Assembly: GCA_012103075.1 (NCBI GenBank)
Contig: JAAVLQ010000003.1
Location: 372,001 to 436,000, forward strand
Direction: 5' to 3'
Length of the DNA stretch: 64,000 bases
Source: Brucella cytisi
GTDB lineage: Bacteria; Pseudomonadota; Alphaproteobacteria; Rhizobiales; Rhizobiaceae
Under the pieces are notes generated by a model. The model ran no database searches. It was not told where the DNA came from and saw only the letters and a list, made by a program, of their open reading frames with translations. The translations under genes were made by a program, and so were the position numbers. Shown piece by piece: positions 48,400 to 59,014 of this stretch (positions within the stretch are counted from its first letter, which is position 1; every line of letters begins with the position of its first letter).

Positions 48400-49256
48400 A
48401 TGGCTGAGGCAGCTCTGAACCTCGATGCGGTACGCGCATTCGTTTACATTGTCGATCTTGGAAGCTTTACCCGGGCGGCAGAGTTTCTTGGCACAACGCA
48501 ATCGGCCATGAGCCTGAAGCTAAAGCGCCGGAAACTGCCATTGGCTGCAACCTTGTCACCCGAACTCCCCGATATCTGAAACTCACGCCAAAGGGAGCGG
48601 CATTTCTCATTCGCGCGCGCGAACTCCTCGAAGCGCATGACAAGGCCATTGCGACTGTTACAGAGCAGAGACGACGTATTGCTATCGGGATCAGTGACCA
48701 CGTGGCCGGCCCCGAACTACCCGCACTGATTTCACGTATGAAAGCTCACGATCCTGCCCTTTTGATCGAAATACGAATTGGGACATCCGACGAGCTGCTG
48801 CGAAATTTCGACCGTCGCGAACTCGACACAGTTATTGTGCGATTTCATTCCGGTCGCACCGACGGCGAGACAATAGCTGAAGAGAAGTTCGGCTGGTTCG
48901 CGGCCAATGGCTGGCAGCATCAACCCGGGGAACAGCTCCCCCCGGTGACGATGCCCGAGCCGTGCGGGGTGCGGAGCCCGGCTTGCCGTCTTCTTGAGGA
49001 CGCCGGGATAGCATGGACGGAAGTCTTCGTTGGCGGTGGCGTGACTGCAGTCTCCGCCGCAGTGATGGCCGTGCTCGGCGTTGCAGCATTGGCAAAACGG
49101 ATGCTGCCCGCAGGTGTTGTCAACGTAGGATCGCAACTGGAATTGCCGGACTTGCCGTATCTGCCGGTCGTACTGCACACGCGAGAAACGGACGACAGGG
49201 CGCGCGCTGCACTCAAGACGTTGTCGATCGCGTTCAATGACACGCCCAAGCGATAG
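48400..49256 (+). CDS. LysR-type regulator, frameshifted
   Basis: The N-terminus MAEAALNLDAVRAFVYIVDL, then GSFTRAAEFLGTTQSAMSLK, is a LysR HTH. A break near 48528 leads into RLETAIGCNLVTRTPRYLKL and TPKGAAFLIRARELLEAHDK. The effector part, RIAIGISDHVAGPELPALIS to LYLPVVLHTRETDDRARAAL, is open to the TGA at 49254-49256. About 285 residues. It is divergent from the tautomerase gene (93 bp apart) and probably regulates it. Confidence 0.85.
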
Positions 49257-49540
49257 ATTGCAGGGAAGACGAAATTTCTTTGTACGGGATCGGTTACTGT
49301 CGGCTCGGTTTCGATAGTGATGTGTCTCAATCGATTTCCCCGAAGCTTTAATGGCTTAGCCAGTCCTCAGCCGCGATAATTCAAATGAAAGCCGACCGCG
49401 TGCCACAGCGCCGTCGACCGCCCCGAAAGCGGATTACATAGTCAATGGAGCGAACTGGAACGCCAACGTTCTGACCGTTCTACGTTTTGTCGGTCTGATC
49501 GCGAGCTTTCCCGGGCATATTTGACGTCCCTGCTCCTAAT

Positions 49541-49569
49541 CTCGCGAACCGGCGTACCCGGTCCGCGAG
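49541..49569. repeat. Long GC-rich inverted repeat
   Basis: CTCGCGAACCGG and CCGGTCCGCGAG form a 12-bp stem with one A-C mismatch and a CGTAC loop. It lies between the convergent LysR (ends 49256) and isoaspartyl peptidase (ends 49707) genes. No T run follows on either strand, so it is either a Rho-assisted terminator or a dispersed palindromic element. Confidence 0.5.
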
Positions 49570-49706
49570 CTGACGTAACCGCACGAACGGCAATACCCCG
49601 GTCGACCATCATCCCGACGATGGCTTTGCCCGCACAAACCTCTGTTCGTGACCTCAGCGTAGTTCAGGCAGTATATAACTATCGCGATGCAATTCGGGCG
49701 AGACAA

Positions 49707-50325
49707 TCAGTGGCGATAGATCCCGGTATGGATGACACCATCCACACCGCACCATGCGCGATACATTCCCGGGCTGTTGAAGGGCAGGCAGATATTGCCC
49801 TTTGCATCCACGGCCACAAGCCCGCCTGAACCGCCGATTTCACCCAGTTCGGTCACGACACCACCTGCCGCATTCTGCAAGTCCTGTCCTGCCCAGCGCA
49901 TACGTGCATCGATCTCGTGTCCAACAGCCCAACGAATGAAATATTCTCCATGTCCGGTTGCCGAAATGGCCGCAGTGGTATCGTCAGCCCGGGTTCCGGC
50001 GCCAATAACGGGACTATCACCGACGCGACCGGGCGTCTTTGCCGTCATGCCGCCTGTGGAGGTTGCTGCCGCGAGGTGACCGAACCGATCGAGCGCCACC
50101 GCCCCGACAGTTCCATGCTTGCGAGCAGGATCGCCGTCATCCGGAAGCCCCTCTTTACGGCGCTTCATTTCAGCCTTGAGGGCATTGAGCCGATGTTCGG
50201 TACTGAACCATTCCGGAGTTTGTAATTCAAGACCGGCATTTTCACAGAAGCGTTTGGCGCCATCACCGGCCAGAAATACATGCTCGGTCGTTTCCATCAC
50301 CGCGCGCGCGGCAAGTATCGGGTGG
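49707..50325 (-). pseudogene. Isoaspartyl peptidase/L-asparaginase, 5'-truncated
   Basis: The frame carries HPILAARAVMETTEHVFLAG, DGAKRFCENAGLELQTPEWF, and the autocleavage site region KHGTVGAVALDRFGHLAAAT, where the Thr after HG becomes the N-terminal nucleophile. It continues STGGMTAKTPGRVGDSPVIG, AGTRADDTTAAISATGHGEY and GEIGGSGGLVAVDAKGNICL. These define the Ntn-hydrolase IaaA family that cleaves beta-aspartyl peptides. The first 90 or so residues (normally including the HGG oxyanion loop) are missing, and the upstream sequence is antisense to a LysR fragment. Catalytic residues of the beta subunit remain, but the protein is incomplete. Confidence 0.8.
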
Positions 50326-50329
50326 CGTG

Positions 50330-50552
50330 GACTGCGGTGCGTAGCGGTCTGGGTATCGCCCAGCGCTATCGGTGGACGGAAGAAGACGCCATCATCAACG
50401 GCAGCCTCATTGAGATCTTGCCCGAATACGAACCTTCGCCTGTTCAGTTCTTCGTCTACTATCCATCCCGACAACAGCAGCCGGCAAAACTGACTGCTTT
50501 TCTCAAGCAGTTTTGCGAACAAAAACCGCGGTCATCGCAAGGACGCGGATAA
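50330..50552 (+). pseudogene. LysR-type regulator, C-terminal fragment
   Basis: The plus strand reads VRSGLGIAQRYRWTEEDAII, then NGSLIEILPEYEPSPVQFFV, YYPSRQQQPAKLTAFLKQFC. This is the ending of a LysR effector domain (GxGIA, GxLxxxLPxYxP, YYPSRRQQPxKxxAF). The DNA-binding half is missing. It directly abuts the truncated isoaspartyl peptidase on the opposite strand; the two were divergent neighbours. Confidence 0.75.
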
Positions 50553-51263
50553 CACTAAACGCCGCCATAAAGGCAGTTCAGTTCGTTCGAGTGTTATCAC
50601 GCAATATTTTGTCGATTAGGTCAAAGCGAAATCCACGGAACAGTTGACGCGTTGAGAAAGTGCGGACATGGAAAATCCGCCGGACGGAGAAAAGTCGGTT
50701 CCTTCGAAGTCGTCCACAAGAGGCGTATTCCGGGATTCCATTGCCACCGCCGATGATGTGGGGATGAACAGGAGCGCAGGTCAACTGACGACACGGTTGA
50801 TTTCGAAAGCGGCTCCAGTATGTCAGCCCACTTTACCCTGCACCGGTCGATTGACGAGAACAGAATACAAAATCGATAATTATCCCCAAGACTGTCCGAA
50901 TGGTGAACAATGTCCGAGGTATTCAAACACGTCACCTGAAAACGGATAGCTTAACCGCTCGACGCAAGTATTCATTCAGAGTACCAAATTTTTCCCAGTG
51001 GGACCTGATACGTTGGTTGCCCTATTGCCGCTTCGCGCGGAAAAACGTTGGCTCCCTTCCCTGAACCCCTAGCACTTAAAAACAACTTTCGACCTGCCGG
51101 GAAAAGCCTCAGTCGACGTTGAGCGCTATGGTTGATTGGCCACCGTCCTTTGCTGGCCTGCACCAGCACCCAAAATATCCGTTCCACGCAAATACGAAAT
51201 CCAGTCCAGACTGTTATATAATCCAAAAATACTGATTCTATTCAATCAATCTGGCTGATCGAC
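50553..51263. other. Intergenic region, no gene seen
   Basis: About 710 bp precede the AsmA gene. Short frames on both strands have no recognisable similarity or ribosome site. The last 60 bp before 51264 are AT-rich and probably contain the AsmA promoter. Confidence 0.4.
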
Positions 51264-54257
51264 ATGAAACAAATATTTGCCACACTGGTAATTATAGCAG
51301 CAGTTGCCGTGGGGCTACTCCTTCTTCTGCCCGCTCTGATTTCGACAGACTGGGCAAGATCCGAGCTGGGGCGGAAACTGTCGACTGCAAGTGACATGGA
51401 TGTTCGGCTGGAAGGTCCGGTAAGACTTTCCTTTCTTCCAAACCTGTCCGTCGTTGCCAAAAGACATCGCGATCTCATCTGATAACGGCGACATTTCTGT
51501 CAGGGTTCCTGTTTTCTCCACTTCGATCACGCTTTCATCATTGTGGTCGGACAAGCTGGAGATTCAGTCCATCTCGATGGCAGATCCGGCCATCCGGCTT
51601 GCTCCCTCGTCCGCATCCACCCAGAAAAATGATGCAGGGCCGGACGATGGAATAAAGAAGAATGACCCTTTTGCCTCGCTTGTCGATACGCTTGAGCGGT
51701 TGGCAGTCAATCACATCAGTATTGAAAACGGCAGCCTCACCCTGCTCGATGCGGCAGGCGTCGCGAGTAAGGTAGAAGCTATTGATATGGATCTTGGCGT
51801 ACCTGACCTCGACAGGGAGGTTTCGTTCTCCATGGCAGCTACGCAAGACAAGCGCCGCGTTCAATTGGACGGTACGCTGTCGGCGTTAAGGCCGATCCTT
51901 CAACGCAAGCCGGCAGAACTGGTACTGCAAGCGCAAACGGATCCGGCACCGTCACCAATGCTTGCATCCGTCAAAGCCGAAGGCGAAATCAGCCTGAATG
52001 AAAACGGCAGCTATCAGGTCAGGGGAGGACGGTTTGATCTTGGCGGTCAGGCCTTTACAATGGACGCGCTGTTCCAGCCCGGCGAACGCCATCATTTCCA
52101 ATTGGATCTGGCTGCGGACAAGGTAGATATCGGTACGATATCTGGAAGCGGTTCTGCCGACACCAGTCCGGAAAAACCGGTTGCCGGCCAGAGCGAACCG
52201 AGCCTTGTGTTTCTTTCGACAGTCGATGCCCGTGTCAGCGTCACAATAGGCGAGCTATCCAGTGGCATGTTGGCAGCATCCGATTTACAGTTCTCGGCTT
52301 CCCTGAAGAATGGAAAACTGGATGCACAACTGAAACGCATGCGTATTGATGCGGGAAGTATCAGCGCTTCTGTTATGACCAACGTGGCTGACGCATTACC
52401 TACGGTACATGGCGGTCACGAGTGCAGGACTCGACATTGATGCATTGGCCAAACTCGCGGGTCAAACCATCCCGATGTCAGGAAAAGTGACCATAGACAC
52501 GGCTTTTGCCTTTCGCGGGTTGACTGCCAGCCGGATGATGCAAAGCGTCAATGCGCGTGGAACGGTAGGCATTCGAGGGGCAGAATTCCGCTGGCGGCAC
52601 TCACGGCGGGGAGGCCGACAAGATTGGCGATGTTACGAACCTGAGCCTTGACGCTACAATTCAGGACGTCACCAAGCCGGTCAGCATTGCGGGAAAAATG
52701 ACATGGCAGGGGAGGCTGTCGGCTTCAAAACACAGATTTCGCCCGTTGACTTCCTGTCTGCTCCGTCAATCGGCAATGCTTCCGGACCGGTGGTCCTTTC
52801 AGTCACTTCGAAACACCTGAACGCAAGCGTGAATGGAAATATCGGAACCACCGGCACGTTCCGGGGCAACACTTCCGTTACCTCACCATCGCTTGATAAA
52901 CTCATGCGCTGGATCGGTCAGCCGGGATCGGCAGGCTTGCGTGATTTTGCCTTCGACGGATTCGTTGATGGCAGTTCAAAAGGCGTTGCTTTCACGAAAG
53001 CAAAGGTTGGTCTCAACGGCATCAAGGCATCAGGTGAAGGATCGCTAAAATTCGGTTCGCCGCTCAGTATCCGTACTGCGCTCATCTTCGATAAACTTGA
53101 TTTCGCAGCGTTCTCAGGCCAAAGCAGCGGTGCAACTGCAAAAGCAGGTGCTCCTGCCAAACAAGTCGATGCTCCAATCGATCTCTCGTTTTTGAAAGAC
53201 CTCGACGTCAGGATCGACGTTGCGGCGGATAAAATCGGTTATGGGAAAGTATTTGCCGGTCCAGTAAAGACCTCACTTGTCATTGCAGGTAGCAAAGCTG
53301 AATTGACCATTCCCCAAAGCCCGTTTTATGCCGGAACCATCAGCGCTGATATGACCGCCGATGGTTCCGGCAAGACAGCAGCTGTAAAGTTAGCCGCGTC
53401 AGTCGCCGGGGCGACCGCAGCCTCGTTGCTGAATGATGCGGCCGGTTTCAATCGTCTGGAGGGCAAGCTTGCAAGCAAGCCTCGCAATAACGGGGACGGG
53501 CAGTACCACAAAAACACTTCGTCGGTCGCTTACCGGCACGGCCTCCATGAAATTCAGCAACGGCGCGGTACGCGGTATCAATATCGCAGAAGTATATAAC
53601 AATCTGGTCGGTCTGCTGGCGGGCGGATTCAAATCAGATGAAAACAAGAAGACGACCTTCACTGAGCTTGGCGCTACCTTCAACATCGACAAGGGCATTG
53701 CGGCGACCAGCGACATCAGTCTGCTTAGCCCTCTGGTGCGAATGGATGGTGCCGGAACAATAGACCTCGCAGAGCAGACACTGGCCATCAATCTCAACCC
53801 CGGGGTCGTCGCCTCTCTTTCCGGTCAAGGTGGAGATATTGCAACAAAGGGCATCGGTGTACCGGTCATCATCGACGGCACGCTATCGGCACCGCGTATT
53901 TATCCCGATTTAAGCAAACTGATGCAGGATCCGAAAGGAGCTATTGAGATGCTGGGTCGCCCGGGGTTGCCGACCAGAAAGCTGGGCCTCGACAAACTTC
54001 TTCCGGGCGAGACGCCAACGGATGAAACACGCGATAGGGTTCGTGACAAAATCGGAGATTTGATCAACGGTTCCGGTAAAGCACCTGCGCTTGGAGATCT
54101 AATTAACGGCGCTCTTTCAGGACGCCAACCGGGCCAGCCTGCGGCAACCCCGCAGCAGGAAACAACCGGTTCAGGTCAAAATGAGATCGATACAACACCA
54201 TCGACCGGTCCTGCGAAGGGAGAAATCGGAGAGCTTCTCAACCAGATCCTGCGTTAA
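51264..54257 (+). CDS. AsmA-family envelope protein, frameshifted
   Basis: A reconstructed protein of nearly 1000 residues. It has an N-terminal anchor (MKQIFATLVIIAAVAVGLLL) followed by LLPALISTDWARSELGRKLS, DMDVRLEGPVRLSFLPNLSV and VVAKDIAISSDNGDISVRVP, the AsmA start. Long beta-rich middle segments follow, for example HISIENGSLTLLDAAGVASK and VGLNGIKASGEGSLKFGSPL. The AsmA C-terminal domain reads SNGAVRGINIAEVYNNLVGL, LGATFNIDKGIAATSDISLL, VRMDGAGTIDLAEQTLAINL and GTLSAPRIYPDLSKLMQDPK. Frame breaks lie near 51465, 52410, 52610 and 53490. AsmA-like proteins span the periplasm and help lipid transport to, or homeostasis of, the outer membrane. It stands alone. Confidence 0.9.
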
Positions 54258-54778
54258 CTGTGTCAGTTATAGATGCTCTACAGGCGTCTTGACTGCAGTA
54301 GAGACGTAAGGAGAAAGTCGTAGACAAAAAGGTACCTGAAATTATCCGCGTCACCCTTCACTTGACCCGACTGGTCAGACACAGCGAAGCAAGCCCGATA
54401 GCAGGGTAAGGATCCGCGCGAATGGTGCTACTAGAGCAGCAGCCAGACAATTTGCTTTGTCGATTGGTTAACACTGCCACGTCTACTACTCCCCAAAGAT
54501 AATGAACTGCAGACGCACCGGTAACAAAGGCAGCCCAGCTTCTCATGCGTCAGAAGGTTTCGAGGTCTCACGCTTCGCCCACGGCCCGGGTCCAAGTCCA
54601 TTCATCGTAATACCAGAAAACGCCGGTTCACATAAAGTACGGCATTTGTCGTAGTGCAAATCCAGAAAGAATACCTCAATGCTCTGATAGCGCGCTTCAT
54701 TCTGAGCATATTCGGATTTTCTCTCGTACGAACCATAGAATTGATCTGAAGAGCTCTTGCTTTCGCGGAGGAACATTA
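54258..54778. other. Intergenic region containing dyad copy 3
   Basis: Two short minus-strand frames (54546-54358 and 54776-54543) have no recognised family and the second is overlapped by the dyad at 54638-54653. No gene is supported. Confidence 0.4.
54638..54653. promoter_or_regulatory. Dyad copy 3 upstream of the beta-propeller gene
   Basis: TACGGCA-TT-TGTCGTA matches copies 1 and 2 in both half-sites and spacing. It lies 125 bp upstream of the start at 54779. Confidence 0.5.
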
Positions 54779-55726
54779 ATGACTCACCAGTTTCCTGAAG
54801 TCCACCGACGGACCGGCGGCATTGATATTCACGACTATCGCCCAGCCATAAATGCGTCTGGTGATAAGGTAGTGTTTGAGCGAACCTTCAAGGGACGTCC
54901 CACAGAGCTTTATATCATTGAAGACCTTGCCTCTCCTGTCGCCAGACTGTTTCTGCCTGCATCCACGGGCCCGGTTAACCAAACCCGACCGGACTGGTGC
55001 TGGACCTCAGGAACATCGCTTACAATGGTAGCAGTTCTGAGAAACCAGAGCTGGAGGTCTGGATAGCGGATGACGGGGGCAACACCTGTATTGTTCCGGG
55101 TATAGTTCGCGCGGCCTATCCCACATGGATAGGCGGTGATGGCCAACTGGTAGTTATGAATGCGGATACAAATGCATCGCCGACACCCCGCAACTCCATC
55201 TTTGATCAGAGCGGATCAACAATCCGGGAAAACGTTAACGGGATAGTTTGCACCGGCAGACAACTCTACGGCGGCATGCCAGCCGCTTGCCCGTTGTCTG
55301 ATATTCTTATAGCTTTTGCCGGTCAACCGAACATCAGGGGTTGGAACGGCTCTGCCGTAGCGACTTATAATCAGAACGCCAACTATATCTTTATTAACGA
55401 AATGGACGAGAACGGGATTTTTACCAGCAGACGCGACCATTGATCAGTTTGATCCGTTGCATCAAGGGCGCGCACCAGCGTGCTCCCCGGACGGCAGAAC
55501 AATTGCCTTCGAAACAAACCGTAGCGGCAATGGTTATGCAATTTAACTTTATGATTTTATAAGTGGCAATATCACTCAGGTCACTGATCCTGCGTCCAAT
55601 GCCCAACATGCCGGGTTCTCTCCCGACGGCGACAACCTGATCCTTAGTTTGAATTACAACGGGACGTCGATCATAGCCCGGATCAACATCCATGAAGCAC
55701 GAAGAAAATTAACTGGTGCAACCTGA
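54779..55726 (+). CDS. TolB/WD40-like (PD40) beta-propeller protein, broken
   Basis: A product of about 315 residues built of beta-propeller blades. The blades are marked by YRPAINASGDKVVFERTFKG, NQTRPDWCW, AYPTWIGGDGQLVVMNAD, APAWSPDGRTIAFETNRSGN and HAGFSPDGDNLILSLNYNGT. SPDGxxIAFxSxRxGN is the PD40/TolB signature. No signal peptide is seen, so it is probably cytoplasmic. Frame breaks lie near 55005 and 55425, and an in-frame TAA near 55545 (after GNGYAI, before LYDFISG) looks like a point nonsense change. Role unknown. Confidence 0.75.
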
Positions 55727-56279
55727 ATGTGCGCAGAAACAAGGCATCCTCCGAGCTGGCAAGTTCCAGAACAGCTCGCCACAGATCTGATGCAGTTCTT
55801 CGATGAAGCCGACTGACATCGGGAACCTTTTGCGAGGTTCATTGAAATTTTGCTTCGGTGTATGTTAACTTAACCTGATCGCAGTCCTGTTTACCGATAT
55901 TCTGTTCTGGTTCAAACTCGTCTTTGACTATGCGAGCCCTTATGGCTGACTGCCCCGGTGTAGGTTGCAGCAACGAACGGAAGGACGAGCTGTTTCCGCA
56001 TGGAGGTGGTTTTTCCTGCCATCTGAGACATTCCGCACAACGGAACCGCGCGCGCGCCAGACACCGATCATCAGCGGACCGGGGCCGATCCGGCTCGCTT
56101 CATCATTCCAACCGAATGAAGCCGGTACTTAACTCCCCGGTATTTCACAGATCCGTAGTGCACGCCTGCATATAGCACGTGCCTTAAGACGCAGAGAAGC
56201 ACCTTGTGACAGTGGGCGGTGTTTCTCCCAGAATGACTGGCTAAATGCTCGAATGGTGGCCAGCTTCCTGCCAATCCGG
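55727..56279. other. Region downstream of the D-lactate dehydrogenase gene
   Basis: About 550 bp without a recognisable gene. The minus-strand frame of the dehydrogenase stays open to about 56071 but has no family similarity after NPGIGQTSR, so the true stop was probably lost to an indel. No repeat or terminator was seen. Confidence 0.4.
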
Positions 56280-57953
56280 GGAAACGGCTCGTCTGTCCTA
56301 TCCCCGGATTGAAAGCATTGGTAGGGTCCAGATCCCTATAGAACTGCTTAAGGCTATCGTCGGCCTCGTAGAGATGCCCGACATTATGTTCTGCAGGATA
56401 TTTCGCTCCGCGCTCCTCCAGCAGCGCGAGGATTGCCTTTTTTCAGGGCCTCGCAGTCCTCACCCTTCTTGACCAGATATTCCTGATGCAAAACATGACA
56501 GAAGAAGTGCCCGCAATACATTGTGACATCGATCTTTTTTTTCGATTTCAGCAGGCAGGCTCTCGAACCAGTCGAGCGTATTGCGTGGCAGGGCGATATC
56601 CGGGGCTACAATATCCTCGACAGTCTTCGCATGAACCGCGCGATATCGGACCACCGAGCCGCCAACCGCAAACCGATTGAGAAAAGCGGCGTTGCCTTCC
56701 TCACCCGTGCACTCAAAGTAATCTCCATGCGTTGAGGGAAAGCGTGCGGCGAGATAGCAGCGTGCTTCGTCTACCCCGTCATCGCCCATTTTCAGAAGCA
56801 GGTGATGCTCGTAACCGTCCCGAAAAAAATTGTTAAGTCTGGCGGGCAAATGATCGGGCAACAATCCGGTTACGAACTGCAAGAGACGATCGCTGATCGC
56901 ACCGCCGAGGCGAAACTTTTCGGTTAATCCGTCAAAGCGGCTTTTGAGACTGAAAGCGAATGGAATTTTGTCTGTGCCAAAAGCCCGGAGGAACAGGAAG
57001 AGGTCCTTGCCGTAGCGTCGCGAGAGATCGTAGGCTGATCGATGCATATATTCGCCCGCGATGGGAAGATACTCGAATGTTGATAGCATATCGCGGCGTA
57101 TGCTTTCCAGTTCGCTCGGATCGTTGGAACCTATATAGAAAACCTGTGTCTTGTTATCGGCCGGAAACGTGTCGATCCGCAGTGCGAACACAACAATTTT
57201 GCCCGCCGATCCGGATGCTTCATAAAGCCGACGGGGATCGGCATTAAATCGCGCGGGTGTGGCTGCTGAAATATCGCGTACATGATTGCAATATTCGTGA
57301 TCCGAGGCACAAAGATTCGACGACTGGTCGATATTGGCGGCTGGAATCTCGCCTTTATCCAGTCTGCCCAATATTTCCTCGGCCGTGTTCCCCAGATCGA
57401 TACCCAGATGATTGACGAGCTTCAATTCTCCTTTGGCATCAATGCGAGCGAACAGTGCAAGTTGTGTATAGGCCGGTCCGCGTCTTATCAGCGATCCGCC
57501 GGAATTATTGCATATTCCGCCCGTGACCGAAGCGCCGATACAGCTTGAGCCGATTACCGAGTGCGGTTCTCTTCCGATGGGACGCAATGTCTTTTCAAGC
57601 TGATCAAGGGTGACGCCGGGTTGCGAAACGACTTGTTCTCCTTCGGCGATCAGATCGAGACGGCGCAGGCGCAGCGTATTGATGATGACAACTTTCCGGT
57701 CGTAGCCTTCAGGCACCGGCGTGGAACCGCCGGTCAGTCCTGTATTTGCTGCCTGACAGATAATGATCGTGCCGGCCCGGTGGCATGCTTCTAGTACACG
57801 CCACATCTCCAGAAGCGTGCCCGGACGCGCGACGGCAAGAACCTGTCCTCCGCCATAACGGTAACCCTGTCTGAAGCGACGGGTTTGCGTATCGCCGGTC
57901 AGGACATGACGGCGGCCGACGAAATGGCGAAGCTGTTCAACGAGATCAGGCAT
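56280..57953 (-). CDS. dld: Quinone-dependent D-lactate dehydrogenase
   Basis: A peripheral membrane flavoprotein of about 556 residues. From MPDLVEQLRHFVGRRHVLTG it enters the FAD-binding domain with ACHRAGTIIICQAANTGLTG and GSTPVPEGYDRKVVIINTL. It continues with PHSVIGSSCIGASVTGGICN, NSGGSLIRRGPAYTQLALFA, GKIVVFALRIDTFPADNKTQ and the membrane-binding/C-terminal part HHLLLKMGDDGVDEARCYLA and THGDYFECTGEEGNAAFLNR. A slip in a T8 run (56535-56542) breaks the frame; the C-terminus then resumes as HQEYLVKKGEDCEALKKAIL and DLDPTNAFNPGIGQTSR. It oxidises D-lactate to pyruvate and reduces quinone. It is the last gene of the sugar operon, 36 bp after the permease. Confidence 0.92.
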
Positions 57954-57989
57954 GATTATTGAATTCCCACAGGCGGTAACGAGGTCCAA

Positions 57990-58986
57990 TCAAGCGAAAT
58001 AACGTACCCTGATTGCATCAATGGCGACGGCAATGAAGATCATGAAACCGCCAATCATGCCGACATAGAAGGACGGAATATTGATGATCGCCAGCCCGAC
58101 CTGAATTACAGTGAGGAGCAACACACCTCCAAGAATGCCGACCACATTTCCACGCCCTCCGAAAACGCTGACGCCGCCGATGATTGGTGCGGCGATTGCA
58201 TAGAGAAGATAGCTGGAGCCCCGGTTGGATGTGATTGCCATCTGCCATGACGCCAGCAGGAAGCCTGCCACACCTGCGAGGAAACCGGAAAGCGTATAGG
58301 CAATAATCTTGATACGGTCTACGCGAATGCCCGCGGAATTCGACGCTTGCGGGTTGCCGCCGACCGCGTAGATGGAACGCCCGAGAATAGTCATGCGCAA
58401 CAGGACACCGATCGCGATCAAGGCGACGACGAAAATCAACGGCATAACTGGCCATCCGGCAACCGATGCCTGACCGATCCAGACATATCCGTCGGACAGA
58501 TTGGTCAAGGTCTTGCCTTGCGTCAGTGCCGGAGAGCGCCTTGCAGGATGATCATCATCGAAAGCGTCTGGATGAGCGAGACCATTCGCAATTTGGTGAT
58601 GCAAAGACCGTTGAAGAAACCGATGAGAGTTGCGACAGCGATACCCGCCAGCATGGCTGGAAACCGGGCAATCCGAGATTGGAATAGGCAAGCGCGCCGA
58701 TTGCGGACGAAAATCCGAGATTGGCCGGGATCGACAGATCAATCTCAGCCACAAGCAGCGGCAGGGCGACAGCGAGGCCGAGCATTCCCAGAACCGTCGC
58801 CCGGACCATGATGTTTTGCATGTTCATCACGGTAAGGAAAAACTCATTGAACAGCCCGAAACCGAGGACCAGCGCCACCAGCCAGATCCACACCACATTG
58901 TGCAAAATCCAGCCGACAATATTATGTGTCGCTTTTTCGTTAGGCTTGACCTCTTTAGGTGCGGTGGCCGTCATGACATTGCTCAT
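57990..58986 (-). CDS. Sugar ABC transporter permease (RbsC-like), frameshifted
   Basis: About 332 residues. The cytosolic start MSNVMTATAPKEVKPNEKAT precedes VWIWLVALVLGFGLFNEFFL, NMQNIMVRATVLGMLGLAVA and LPLLVAEIDLSIPANLGFSS. After frame breaks near 58680 and 58530 it reads TLTNLSDGYVWIGQASVAGW, GRSIYAVGGNPQASNSAGIR (the permease loop that contacts the ATPase), VDRIKIIAYTLSGFLAGVAG and GVSVFGGRGNVVGILGGVLL. AVGGNxxAxxxAGI is the mark of the ribose/xylose type. It forms the channel of the importer encoded by the next two genes upstream on this strand. Confidence 0.9.
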
Positions 58987-59014
58987 TTCACTTATTCCTT
59001 TACCGATGTTGTGC

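Noticed and set aside
54543..54776. Minus-strand frame of 77 codons divergent from the beta-propeller gene
   Set aside because: No family, no ribosome site, and dyad copy 3 lies inside it; more likely noncoding.
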